Below are positions 44,801 through 56,800 of a DNA stretch of 64,000 nt, one piece after another. Made by a program: the position numbers and the translations under genes. The stretch is from Ischnura elegans. Its lineage: Eukaryota; Arthropoda; Insecta; Odonata; Coenagrionidae. Where the stretch lies: NCBI RefSeq assembly GCF_921293095.1, contig NC_060253.1, forward strand, positions 96,985,073 through 97,049,072, read 5' to 3'. The notes beneath the pieces are model-generated. The model was given only the letters and a program-made list of their open reading frames with translations. It made no database searches and was not told the DNA's origin. Every line of letters begins with the position of its first letter. The stretch's first letter is position 1.

Positions 44801-47800
44801 ATGAATAGCATGAGGAAATAAGTCGGATAATCCTAATAAGGATATTTCTCTTAGTGATGTGAAACTGGTATGCTTCAATAGAGGAAGATAGGCAGTGATA
44901 TAGCCAAGAATTTCATTCGGGAAGAGTCCAAAACCAGGGGGGAAAACTTTTGAAAAACAGGGTACTGAGCAATGGATTTTAAACAAATTTTGACACTTTT
45001 CATAATGGAAAAACTTAATATGTGAAAGAAATATTTTGTAAGTTCATTATTTTTTAATATTTTGTTTTCTTTTATGCCGGAAAATAATTGTGTTTTTATA
45101 TTTTGTGGGGGGGGGGGGGGGAATGGACTCCCTGGACCCCCCCCCTGGCTATGCTGCTGATTTAATACGGATGAGTTTCAAAAAATCAGGGACTGCATTA
45201 GGAATGAGAAACAAATGGGGTAAATAGCAGTATAATTTTGCAGAGAGAATAAGCTATTTATAGTACCTAAATACATGGTTTAAAAATTTATTGAATTTTC
45301 TGTACTTAGTAATGTTCAAGTATGCACATACTATTTATTTTTTCCAACACAAAATTTTATTTATTAATTTTTTCCAAGGTGAAGTGCATCTTTTTTCCAG
45401 GTATAGGTGGATATAATGATAATGATGTAGTTTGATGTGAAAGTGCAATTTTGTCTAACATTGATTGTCACTTTGGTTATGTATCAATGATACAAAAATC
45501 ATACTCACCTAAAATGTACATGAAGTAACTTATGACTAGGATGAATGCTTCTTGCCAGGAAACTTTTTCGTCTCCCAGTGATATGATGAGCAGCACTATT
45601 GAAATGCTATATGCGATGCTATCCCGAGTCAAAGGCCACCAGTCCAGTTGCAAGCACTGCAAAAATTGATAGCGATATGAGAGATAACCTTTTGACAAAA
45701 TATATTCATAATACATAATTAGTTTATTGAGACCTTATTCAATATTATTGGATAGAACTTTGATGTTCAATGTAGAGTCAGGGTGGAATGTATCCTGTGC
45801 TTGTTTCTTTAGATATATCTTTTGTGAAATAAGGCCTTTGAATTAGCAATCTGTAATCCACCATGTGGAAATCAGATCGTTCAGATCACCAGAGAGATAA
45901 TGTTTCATTGAGATATTGAAGAGTTACAGGTTTAATCCCAAACTGAAAAAGGATGTGATATGCAAAATGGGGACAAGGTAGCAATATTGATAAAATTTTT
46001 GTCCAATATTCCATATATTCCTATTTAAACTGTAAATTGACTGAGACTACTATATTCTTTTTTGAAGATATAAGCATCTAAACGTTGAGGGTGATAAAAA
46101 ATGTCATATCTTTCATGCTGCAACAAACACCAGTAAAATTCGATTCAAAAGTAAAACGTTTCTCTTTAGTGAGGGTTTTTATCATTAATGTGTGGTGTTC
46201 CAACTTTTTGTTTCTGCATGAAAGTCAAAACCTTATACAAAGTTACACCAAAAGACAATATTTCTATACTCATTATTTCATCCCAGAGTGGAAGTGAGGA
46301 ACTATCACTGAAGGTTATCAGAAATTAGAATTGAGTGAGGTGCAAAGTGGATTCTTTTTTGGCATTGGCTTCTTTACTACATATTGAACAAGATGTTGAG
46401 CATTACTTTAAATTATGAAGTTGATATTCATGACATTTACATATCATACTTTTCCTGCAAACAGGCCACAGCAAGCTGGAACTGCCAAAATGTTGAACAC
46501 TGCTGACCCAACAATAGTGCCAATTCCAAGGTCTCCCTCGGTCACGAAAGTTCCAACAGAGTTAATAAAGAGCTCTGGTGAAGATGTTGCGGCAGCCATA
46601 AATGTTGCTCCAGCAACATCCTCGGACATATGAAGATCTGTGAAGCATTTATTTATGTATTTTTATGATGTAAGCAAACTACAATAAGTTATCCCTTAAG
46701 ATACAAGTTTGTGACATTATTTTTCTGACAAGGTTCAAACTACAACCACATTAGTTTCAAGGAAAATGAATTTGATAAATTGCAATTTATTTTTCACAAA
46801 ATAATGACAACTTTGAAATTATTAGATTATATTTATTGTTTTCCTAACCTCAAAATTGCAGGGTGATTACGTTTTACATTTATATTATGTTTAAAATAGG
46901 AGTTATACCAAGAGACCCCCATTATCATCAACCAGAAAGTAAGTTATACCTTGTCGAACCATTGCAAAAACCCATTTTAACCTTGGGTTAAGCTTAAAGT
47001 TCCTTAGCCATGGAAGCAGGAATGCAAGGCTCTAATAGGGAAATTGCATACTTTTTATAAACAGTATGCTGATATACTACAGTAAATACTTAGTACCGCA
47101 ATATACTTTTTTCCGCTTAAAATTCAGTTTATACACTAGAAAATGACTCCCAAAAGTCGCCCGAGTTTCGCGGGCTAAAAAATACCGCCCCCACTAATCT
47201 TTGGCTGTGACGTCATAGTTCAGTACGAGTCCAAGATCCAAGCCCAGCAACTGCAGGTTTGGAAGAGCCACGTTGCGTTTAAAGGAGAACACGGGTGAAA
47301 TAAGGAAAAATTACAAGTGGTGCATTGTTCCTCTGTGCAATAACACCCCAGAAAAAATTTTCGTCTGCATTCCCACGGAGGAAATTAGAAGAAAAGCCTC
47401 GATGCATGCCGTCTGTCGGGATGAGCGTTGCGGAAAAATAAGAGTATAATAAACGGAATGATAAACCCGTGTGCTATGTGAGCGAAGATAACTTTAATAT
47501 AAATAATATTTCCATATTTCATTGACTGAATAACTTGAAACTGAGATTTTTCGATAATTCGGCCGCCGTAGAATAAAAACTCAACTTCCGAACAAAAATC
47601 GAGATAGCGTGTTTCTCGATGGTTACGATCGTTACGATGGACTCAAATTAAAGTGCCTTAATGATTATTAAGGCACTTGTTCAATTTCAGTTACGGAAGG
47701 ACATAGAAAATTCCATGATGTTTAAAATCAAGGGAGGAAATATGAAAATATAGAGCAACGTTGATCCTCATGCATTCGAGTGCCAGCCAAGAAGACAGCG

Positions 47801-50800
47801 TTTTCTTCTACTCTCGGCGTCAAAATGATGTGCCGCTGTACTTTGCAAATTTATATCCTGGCTTCACTGCATGCTATAATAATGAACTATTCGTCATTTT
47901 AAAGGAAATTTTATCCTAAATTCTGATTTATTTTTTTACAAAAAATTTCAAAAATGTAGACACGGCCAGTGCAATAAATGACTCCGCGCACCGAAAAATT
48001 AGCCGTTTTGTCAACTTCATGAACTTTGCAACTCAACCTAGGGAAAACTACTAGGTACGTCTACAGCATTCATCTTCCACATTAATTTACACTCATTAGT
48101 GCGGATTAATAAAATGACTTTTGGGTATTTTTAGAACTTATATTTTGTTATAAATTAATGAAAATATTTAAACATTATCTTGTCCCATATAGTTTATCCC
48201 GAAAGATAAAGGAAGTTGTAGATGGAAAAAGAATGGAATCCAGAGGTGGTAAAAAAAAAATTAATCGCAGCATTCTTTGATTTTATTCTACGCCGTTGCT
48301 TGCTTTTCAGAAAAAGTTGAGTCACAAGAGAAATGTTCCGCGGCCCTTAATTTGGAAACTGTGGAGATAGAGGAAGACGTGTGGATCAGCAATTTCCATT
48401 TAGTTGGTTTTGTCAGGATAAACCAAGGATCCATTTAAAGGTTGTCAGGCCATCGTATAAAGATAGGATCCTGATGTGCACCACAGGGGAAATGGGGTGT
48501 TTGAGGGAAAGTCAAACCTAAAGTTGCCCAAAGAATGTGCAGTTCTATGTTGCTCTTTCCCCAGTTAAAACCAAATAGAAATTGGATTGGGATGATATTT
48601 TCACCACGGGTTCCAGTGATAGTGAGAGAGGAGGTGATCACGGTCATCGTCGAAGGTCATCCCTCTAGGATTTCCGATACGGAATTTTTAAGTGACAACC
48701 GATCGCAATGACGATGAGCTCGCCTTTAGAGAAGGTTTCAGATATATCGTGAGAAAAGCTCCCAAAATGCATTAAAGCCTATGTTAGGAAAACATGCACA
48801 TTTTAATGCTAATTTAGGAAGTATTTCATTTCAAAAGTAACTTATTAACACCTGAAGACGTTGTGTTTATTATAATGATCGAAGTGCGATTGACCGATTC
48901 TTTCTGCTGAATAGGAAGTGGTTTCGGGGTTTTGAGTAACAAGATGGTAGATTGTGTTGAAAGTTCGTCTATATTATCGCTACTAAATTGAAACATTAAT
49001 ATTCTGGCTTCCTCAGAGCTTCCTGTCGCCCTCCAGGCAAGGTATTTTTAAGTTGAAAGTATCATCGACAGCTTCGAGGTGGAAATAAGTTCACCATAAG
49101 ACTCTACCGGACTGCCAAAAGAATACACATTTCACATGAGTATACGCTTTCGCCAATATTATACGCAAGTCTCACTTTGTTATGAACTATAAAACATTAC
49201 AGATGCTCATCAGCTACCTTTCCATTTCCCGGCATCGACTTTCCGAGCCGACGAAGTCTACAGTTTCACTAAAATACCCTGTTATCATGATGGAATCAGT
49301 AACAGGAAGCTTGCTAGGATCAGCCTAAGAATAACCATATGCCTTCATCTTTACGCAATCTATCGCTTTCAATGGAGGAGAAATAGATCAAATAATAGCC
49401 CTGAAGTCACAATGAACAACTCCGATACGTCTGCACTTCAATAAATGAATCATAACCACGCCGTCGCATGTATTCAAGTATGCAACCTATACTATGGCCG
49501 TGCCGCCGTGCCTCGTACTGAACTATGACGTCACTTTTCTACCAGCCAATCATCGGGCGTTTTCGCTTCTCACTTGAATTTGAAAATTCTCGTGAACTTT
49601 GATGCATTAAATATCGCAAACCACGTCATACAATAATAAAAAAAACTTTCACCGAGGTATGCAAACATATATTTTTATATAATTTTGGGGTTATTGATTA
49701 TATCTGAAATATATGCAAGTTCCCTATTAGGGGGAAAGGGGACGATTGGATCATGGGGTGATAACCCCTCCAAAAAATGGGAAAATAAATAGTTAATTGT
49801 TCCCCCTCCGAAAGATATAAATTACAGGTTTGCATTTATTTTCTCGAAATTTCGCAAGTTTGAGAAAAAAACCGACAGAAACATTAATAGGATTATAAAA
49901 AATTACGTCAATAAAATCGATACGGGTTTGCAAGATTTGGCTAGCATTAAAATTTTCAACCAGGCCGAAAAAAAAGTTATCCTATGAGAACCCCATCGCC
50001 GAAAAAAGGGAAATTTGAAATTTCGGCCCTGCCTATAAAAGGATGGCGCATTTAACTCACGGCGCGCGATTTTTCCGATGGCGGGAACAAAGTAGTCGTC
50101 ACAGACGGCGGCCATGGCGGCGAAGAGGTAGAGTGCCCCAGCGGCGTGGAGCAGCACCGCGCCGCGCCTCCGCTGTGTCGCGTCGAACGCGTCGCCCGGG
50201 AAGTCCAATATGGCGGGCTGCGTGCAGTTGGCCTTGTCTGCGACATTGTCATCTGTAAGGAATAGCAGGGACATAGGCATGGGCAGATTCATGGGGCGGT
50301 CACAGCGGTCATGACCCCCCCCCCCAAGTTTTATAAATTTTACTAGTTTTTGAAATGGAGTAAACGGAGTGTACACTTGTAAATACACAGCTAAAAGTCA
50401 TAAACGTGAGAGAAGTTTGAGTGAGTTGTATATATCATGGAGCGTAGCACTCTCTACTGAAAGAACGCCCCCCTCTACCTCCTCGTCCTAAATAATTAAT
50501 AAACGTGTTTTTAATTGTAATTCGTAAAGTCGTTATGTTATGATATTACGTATGCATTGGGTGTTACAGTGGAACGTGGTCTCAACATTTTTTGTATTTG
50601 AATTGAATAAGTTAGAGATACTCGAAGAAATTTATTTTACTTTTTTAGCCCCTCAGAAAAACGTTTCTCTTTATAAATATTTACATTCATATTGTAGCCT
50701 ACGTACCATGCGCTCGTTTTACGTGAAAGTGGAAATATTGCTTATACCTAAGCTAGCCAGCTTAAAAGTAAACGATCCTTAAGTAACAAGTAGCAAACAA

Positions 50801-53800
50801 AAAGTGTAAGACCCCCCACAGTGAGCATAACAGGCCGCAGGGGGCCTAGGGGGGCAGAGCCCCCCCAGCGAGCAAAGCGAGGAAGAGATAGAGATAGGGT
50901 TCTCCGTACTCCCCGGACCCTGGTCATGACCACACCCGCCAAATTTGATGCTGAATCCGCCCCTGTCTATAGGACTAATGTTAAGTGCTGGGTTACACGA
51001 TGTCCTTTATTTGCGTCGTTAATGAGCTATGCTAAATATTCTCACATTTTGATATGAATTTACCCAAATCTGGGAAGTCCAATTTGGTGGGCTGCGGGCA
51101 GTTGGCCTTGTCTGAGGCAGTGGCCACAGGGCCGGATTTAGGATGTGGATGGCCCGGGCCCATTTTTGTGGGAGCCGGGGAGGCCCACTTTTCGAGGAGT
51201 TGCAATTTGTACAGTAATAACAGGAAATGCAAGTAACACAATTTCCAGCAAAGTGTTTTTTATCAGCAGCGTCATCCATTTATTAATTTCAATGATGACG
51301 ACTATATGTTAATAAAAAATCACCCCGGCTTCACTTCGAATCCCCTTATACATGATGTTTTTCTGTTTTTCCAATTTTGTGAGATTTGCCTCTATATTGG
51401 CGGAAGACTCATGCTTGGCCGGTGGCCCTGGGTTAGTGGGTGGCCCAGGTCCCGGACCTTTTATCCGGCCCTGAGTGGCCACCTTGTCATCTGCAAGGAG
51501 GAGCAGGGGCAGAGGGCTAATTGCAAGTGCTGGGTTGTACTGACTTATAGACCCGGCCCTCGGGTTGTAACCCCGCCAGCCCGCCCTGGGTACTCGTTTC
51601 AGTTGCTGGGCTGTACGATTTGCTTTATTAGTGTGTGTTTAATGAGATATTTTAAATATTCTCATATTTCGCCATAGAATTACCCAAGGTATCTGTGAGT
51701 GGGGGTTCAAGCCCCACGAAATACTTAGAAGATACGTTCTTAGGTGCACCATCTCCCAATAACCGTCCTATGAGTAAATTCCCCCAATACATCCATATCG
51801 CGTTTGAAGATATGGATATATTTGGAGAAGATGACTGGCAGCTGCGGTCATATGCGCCAAGAAGGAATGATAGGGATGGGGAGAAAACCGGCGTTGGCAT
51901 CAGTCTTCTCTTAACTAAAAATGCCAAGGGGAACGGCTTAACGTCCCATCCGACGAACGGAGTGCCGTTCTTGAGGGACCTCCCACACAGCTCTCATCCA
52001 GGGATCAGGCAGCTAGGAAAAATATCTTTTCCGGGATTCGAACCCGGACTCACCTGGTGGGAAGCCAGCACTATAGCTACAACACCAACCCGATCCCCTG
52101 TCAGCGTTTGTTTAGGTACTTATTATTTATTCGGATTGGAATGTTTTCTATAACATTTAATGTAGACGAAGTTGGAGAAAAGCTGGTTTGAATAAAAAAT
52201 TATTGTCCAAGTCTTTCATTGTCTAACTTTTTAAATTGCTATGATAACACTGAAATTCGAGTTTCAATTTAAGTCTCAGATTTTGGTTACTGCACAGCCA
52301 CCTTCTGCGCCCTTGTATATATTTACTCTGAGCTGAGGTCCATTTTCGCTGTCAACATCGGCATCATCTGGTGTGATTGCGGATATTCAAGATTATATAT
52401 CTCTTCCTCTTGCGACAATGAGCCGTATTGACTATTCGTAAAGCCTTTGGATTGCGTGCGATTAAATATTTACTTGTAGTTTCCCGACAATGTATGATAT
52501 CGATTGCGAGATCGCACAAATATACATATCAAATAACCCATTAAATGTATCATTTATCAACCCAATATTTTGTTCAAGTGACTGAATGAAGGAAGCAAAT
52601 CAATATTTATTCTGCTGGCAGCATAGGATGCTTGTGTCTAACATAGCCTCGAATTTGGTTTCAACACCAACCGACTATTTTGGTTTAAGTGCTTATGTCC
52701 GCAACCCACGAAAGCAGTGTGACAGCTCCAAAAAGGAAGAATCTTTTTCTTTGACTCCGAGATGTATAGACCGGAACTCTACCTCCCGCACTTTCATTTC
52801 GTTTCAGTGTTATATTTATATCTTTTTGCTCGCCTCATAGTACGTACCGATTCAGTTTCATTGAAAATATATATGCACTATGGAAAGTATTAGTATCAAT
52901 TAAGATTGAATTTTAAGCAATTATTATCAGAAAATAATAAAAAAGTTTCGTAACGTTATATAGTATACTTATAGCGTAGTTCGAGAGACATAAACAATGA
53001 AATGTATAAACACGGCTTATTTTATGGGTCAATTATATATTATTTAAAATTTGAATGCATTATTTTGACTCAAGACAGTGATTCAACTAGAAGGTTAGTT
53101 TGGTTACGTGAGCGTAGAGCTCATCTCAGACTTACAGAGAAATCCCAAAAGCGTCACCACCAAATCTCATTCAAATTTTGCTTGGTGATAGGAAATTAAA
53201 ATCCATGAGATGTAGCTTTTTGTGTTTCAGCCGCCAAAGCTGAATACTTAATAATACAATGCGTTACGCCGTCAGTGATCTTCATCCTAGCAACAGAGTA
53301 TAAGGGGCTAATGTTATGTTGTGGATTGCATAAATTTAGGAGTTTTACTGTTACTTTCCGTCGCTAATATCCCGAAAAGTATTGAGCGCTGGCGGCTGAC
53401 ACAAAAACTACTCCGCACGGGTATCCATTTTCTATCACATAGCTAAATTCTATTGACTTGAGGGACTTCCCTTGTTAGCCTCAGGCTTGTGAATATAACA
53501 CGGGGTATGGGGGGCAGTATCTTTCCCAGGGCCACGTCGCTTTTCGAGGATTTTGTTTTGGGCAGTCCAAAATCTTCACCCGGGAGTTGAACCCGGGACT
53601 GTTCGGTCAGAGCCATATGCTTTACCTACTAGGCTTCCACGCTTCCTGTTATTGCGTGCTAAGAGAAAAAAAGGTTTCTATTTGTTTAGTACCGTTATTT
53701 ATACCAGGGCAAGTCAATTATTATCCGCAATTTAGATATCTTCGTTTATTTTGGTAGTACTCTCGTTTTGCGTTAATAACGCATGCTTTGTTTATTTGTT

Positions 53801-56800
53801 ATTATGTCTTTACAAGTTTGAAGCTGCTAGGTTAGTTTGGTTATCGCTGTCGTGCTGTTAATCATGGCTGCTCCGCTTTCTGCTTGCGACATATAAATGT
53901 TCAGTGATCCGTTTTATGCAGGGATGGCAGCAGAAACTAAACGAAAGTCAAGGCCAGTAAATTTTTAATCATGCAGAATTCACCTTAAAAACCAAAATAT
54001 CTTAACATTATCATCTTTATACATCCTTAACATACTGATATTTATAAAAAGGTGTGTAAACTCTTTTGTTAAAAATAACGAGTACCATAGCTACAAAACT
54101 AGATCTAGTGATAAACTTCATGTCTTACCGAGAAACACAAAACTTTGCAGTGATGGTCCATACCATGAAGGAATAAAATTATATAACATTCTACCTCAGA
54201 TTATTAGGAATATTACACTGCTTTGGCAGTTTAAAAGGAAACTAAAAACCTTACCACTAATTGAAATTTTTTTATACTGTGGATGAGTTTTCTTTTTTTC
54301 TAAGAAACCAAAATGGACTGTAATTTACGTAATGTTGGAAAATCATGCTTCTAAATATTATCACTCTGAAAACCTACATAAAAATGAATACTGTATTTGC
54401 CAATGTGAAGATATAAATCATATGGAATGTAAATTTTGAATTTTTGTACTCTAAAGGAATAGTTTATTATGACAAAGCCTATATCTGCCTTATGTATGGC
54501 CAAAAAGTTGAATAAAATATAATAATAATTATTATTAAATAACCCCAACTGATGGTTCATGAAGCGTTTAAGGCCATTTATCCTGTTTAAATCTCGTCGT
54601 TCAAAAAATCACGACGATCAAAATATTTTTGTTTTTTAAATTTGTCATTTGTAAGGATATTTTACTTTTATTGCATGCTAGGGAAAAAATATCCGGACAA
54701 ATGGTAAATAAAAATCATTCCGTTCGAAGTTGGCAGCCCAAGAAAACGTTAAATAAGAAAATGCCTTTTAGTATCCCCATTGAGACATGCCATAACGCGG
54801 GCCAGCTGATTTAAAACATTCAGATGTTCTCGGGGGCTACGACCTGAGGGTCTTCCAAATTCGCGCCGACCAATTTTATGATTATATTTCCCTGTTGGAT
54901 ATTTTGACGATACGGGGTCGCGTTCTTGCCGGACGAACAATACCATTTGACACGGCGAGATCATGTACACAGTGCCGGGGCAGCCAAAGACGAACTTTGA
55001 ACGCTGAAGTGTTTGCTCATGGCAAATGTTAGGAAACAACCATGTGTGGAGTTGGTATCCCTCAAATGCACTGGGATTGTCGCATGCTGCCTTATCTGAC
55101 GTCACCCGTAGCGTGAATGCCTTTTGTTATGGAAACGCATGAATTCGAACTGCACGGCATTCCAGGTATTGCAATAACGGAAGTTTTGCTTTCTCTGGCG
55201 TCGCGAGATTATGTCGTTGCTCTATCGACTCATTTATTCCGAGAAGGCTCCTCTGTGCCAAGCGTCTTCTAACGAAGTGACGTCTTTAAAACGAAAGTTT
55301 GAAGGAAACGGAATGTTCGCTGAGTATTAATCTAGAAGGAAAGCCTAATATGCTCGCTGATAAACGAATAATTTTTTTCATTGTGCTGAGGTTAATGCAG
55401 TGGCGGATACAGATGGGGGGCGCAGGGGGCGCGCGCCCCCCCCCCCTTGCGGATCCGCCCGTATTGCCGAACATTGCAAAACCACAATTGCAACTTTTTC
55501 ATATCATAAGGTGGCATTATCTTTTACATATTTACAATCATTTTAAATAAAATTTTCTTATACTTTGGCTGTGACTTGACTGTGATCTTTTATTACGATA
55601 AAAGTAAAGACAACTCAAGATATGTTGCGCCCCCCCCTTGAGTTTTTTCTGTATCCGCCCCTGGGTTAATGTGGTATTTAATGTCCTTTTTAGTTTTACT
55701 GACGCTCTATAAGTTGTTGAATAGACTTTATCGGGAAGTTTCCAGAAAACTTTATATTAAAAACATTATCACCATTCTGCGACAAGGATAATTTAGTAGG
55801 AGGGCGAAAATTGGTGTTTATTTCCATGCATATTTAAATGACCCAAAATCTTCACTGCATAAGACAATCAACAGAAGAAAGTTTCCTTTGAGTAACATTC
55901 GAAAATTGAAGCATGCTTTTTGTGAGTGTTTTTGCATATGTGATGTTCGATGCATTCGCATTCGACGTGTATCCTGTTGATCCTGGTTCGAGTTCATATT
56001 AAGGGAAATGATTTCTTAACTGTGCAACATTCGCACTTCGCGTGCCTCATAATTGTTTCCTCTTCCATACATTATGGTGGCATGAGCGAGAAATTTCCCC
56101 GTGGAAACAACTACCGGAGTAATTTTCTATTGAAAACTATACGCGGGTTAAAGAATGGAAATTTAAAACAAGTGCCTTCTCAATTAAAGGGAAATCATAT
56201 TTATAGAATTTTGGTTTATACGTAATTTATCATTGTTTTTAAGATACCATAAAATAAAAATGAATCTGTAGTCAGATTGCCAACCAAGTTACTTACATAG
56301 ATCCGAAGCCGATCAAATATAGTAACTTAATTGAAGCCTTGTGTCATGCAGAGGCCTCGTATTGGTCGTGTGATGAATACGCAACCCAATAAAATGAGTC
56401 CTCAGACCGATACAAAATCATTTTTTTCTGTGGTAGAAAGATTTTTCCAAAGTTAAGCGTGGAAATTACTACGTTTCTTTTTGGGTTACAACCTACATCG
56501 ATGACTCGCACTTTCATACCACTGAACTGAAAACAATGGAATACTAGTCTCTATGCAACGAGCACGGGAGCAGTGGGAGCTAGGCTGAAGCCCTTTCCGA
56601 TCCTCTAAAGCACGGCCGACTCACATGCATTATAATCGGGAAAATGCGCTTAATTTGGTTGAATGAGTAGAATAGAATACATAATTCTTATGCTATGGGT
56701 ATCATCCTTGGAGAAAATCTCAATTTACGATAAATTTCTGACCAAAAATCTCATAAGGCAAATGAAAAATAAATCAGAAATAGCTTTTGATTCAAAACAA

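Larger units (their letters stand above)
42444..45508. other. NCKX intron 4
   Basis: AT-rich. It holds one SINE (44455-44545) and one hAT-like element (44893-45159). The rest shows nothing I can name. Confidence 0.5.
47032..49730. mobile_element. THAP/P-type DNA transposon, 2.7 kb, decayed
   Basis: Outer inverted ends CTAATAGGGAAATTGCATA (47032-47050) and its near complement at 49712-49730. A perfect 22-bp inner inverted repeat lies at 47208-47229 and 49512-49533 (core TGACGTCATAGTTCAGTACG). Between them the plus strand at 47311-47510 encodes [20 protein letters not shown], a following PTEEIRRK, and, after two stops and a frame change, CYVSEDNFN. That is the layout of a THAP zinc finger as found at the N-terminus of P-element-type transposases. 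The final His is replaced and the frame is broken, so it cannot be active. No transposase core was recognised downstream. It lies in NCKX intron 2. Confidence 0.72.

Noticed and set aside
49903-50388. 161-codon minus-strand frame spanning NCKX exon 2
   Set aside because: Only 50061-50252 is exon. The upstream part is the hAT-like insertion and the downstream part is intron beyond a GT donor.
52020-52105. tRNA gene candidate (clear A and B boxes)
   Set aside because: No acceptor stem, and the anticodon arm cannot be formed. The body matches other dispersed copies, so it is a SINE head.
54749-55105. 118-codon minus-strand frame
   Set aside because: No motif recognised, no start context and no splice partner; likely chance in a GC-richer intron patch.
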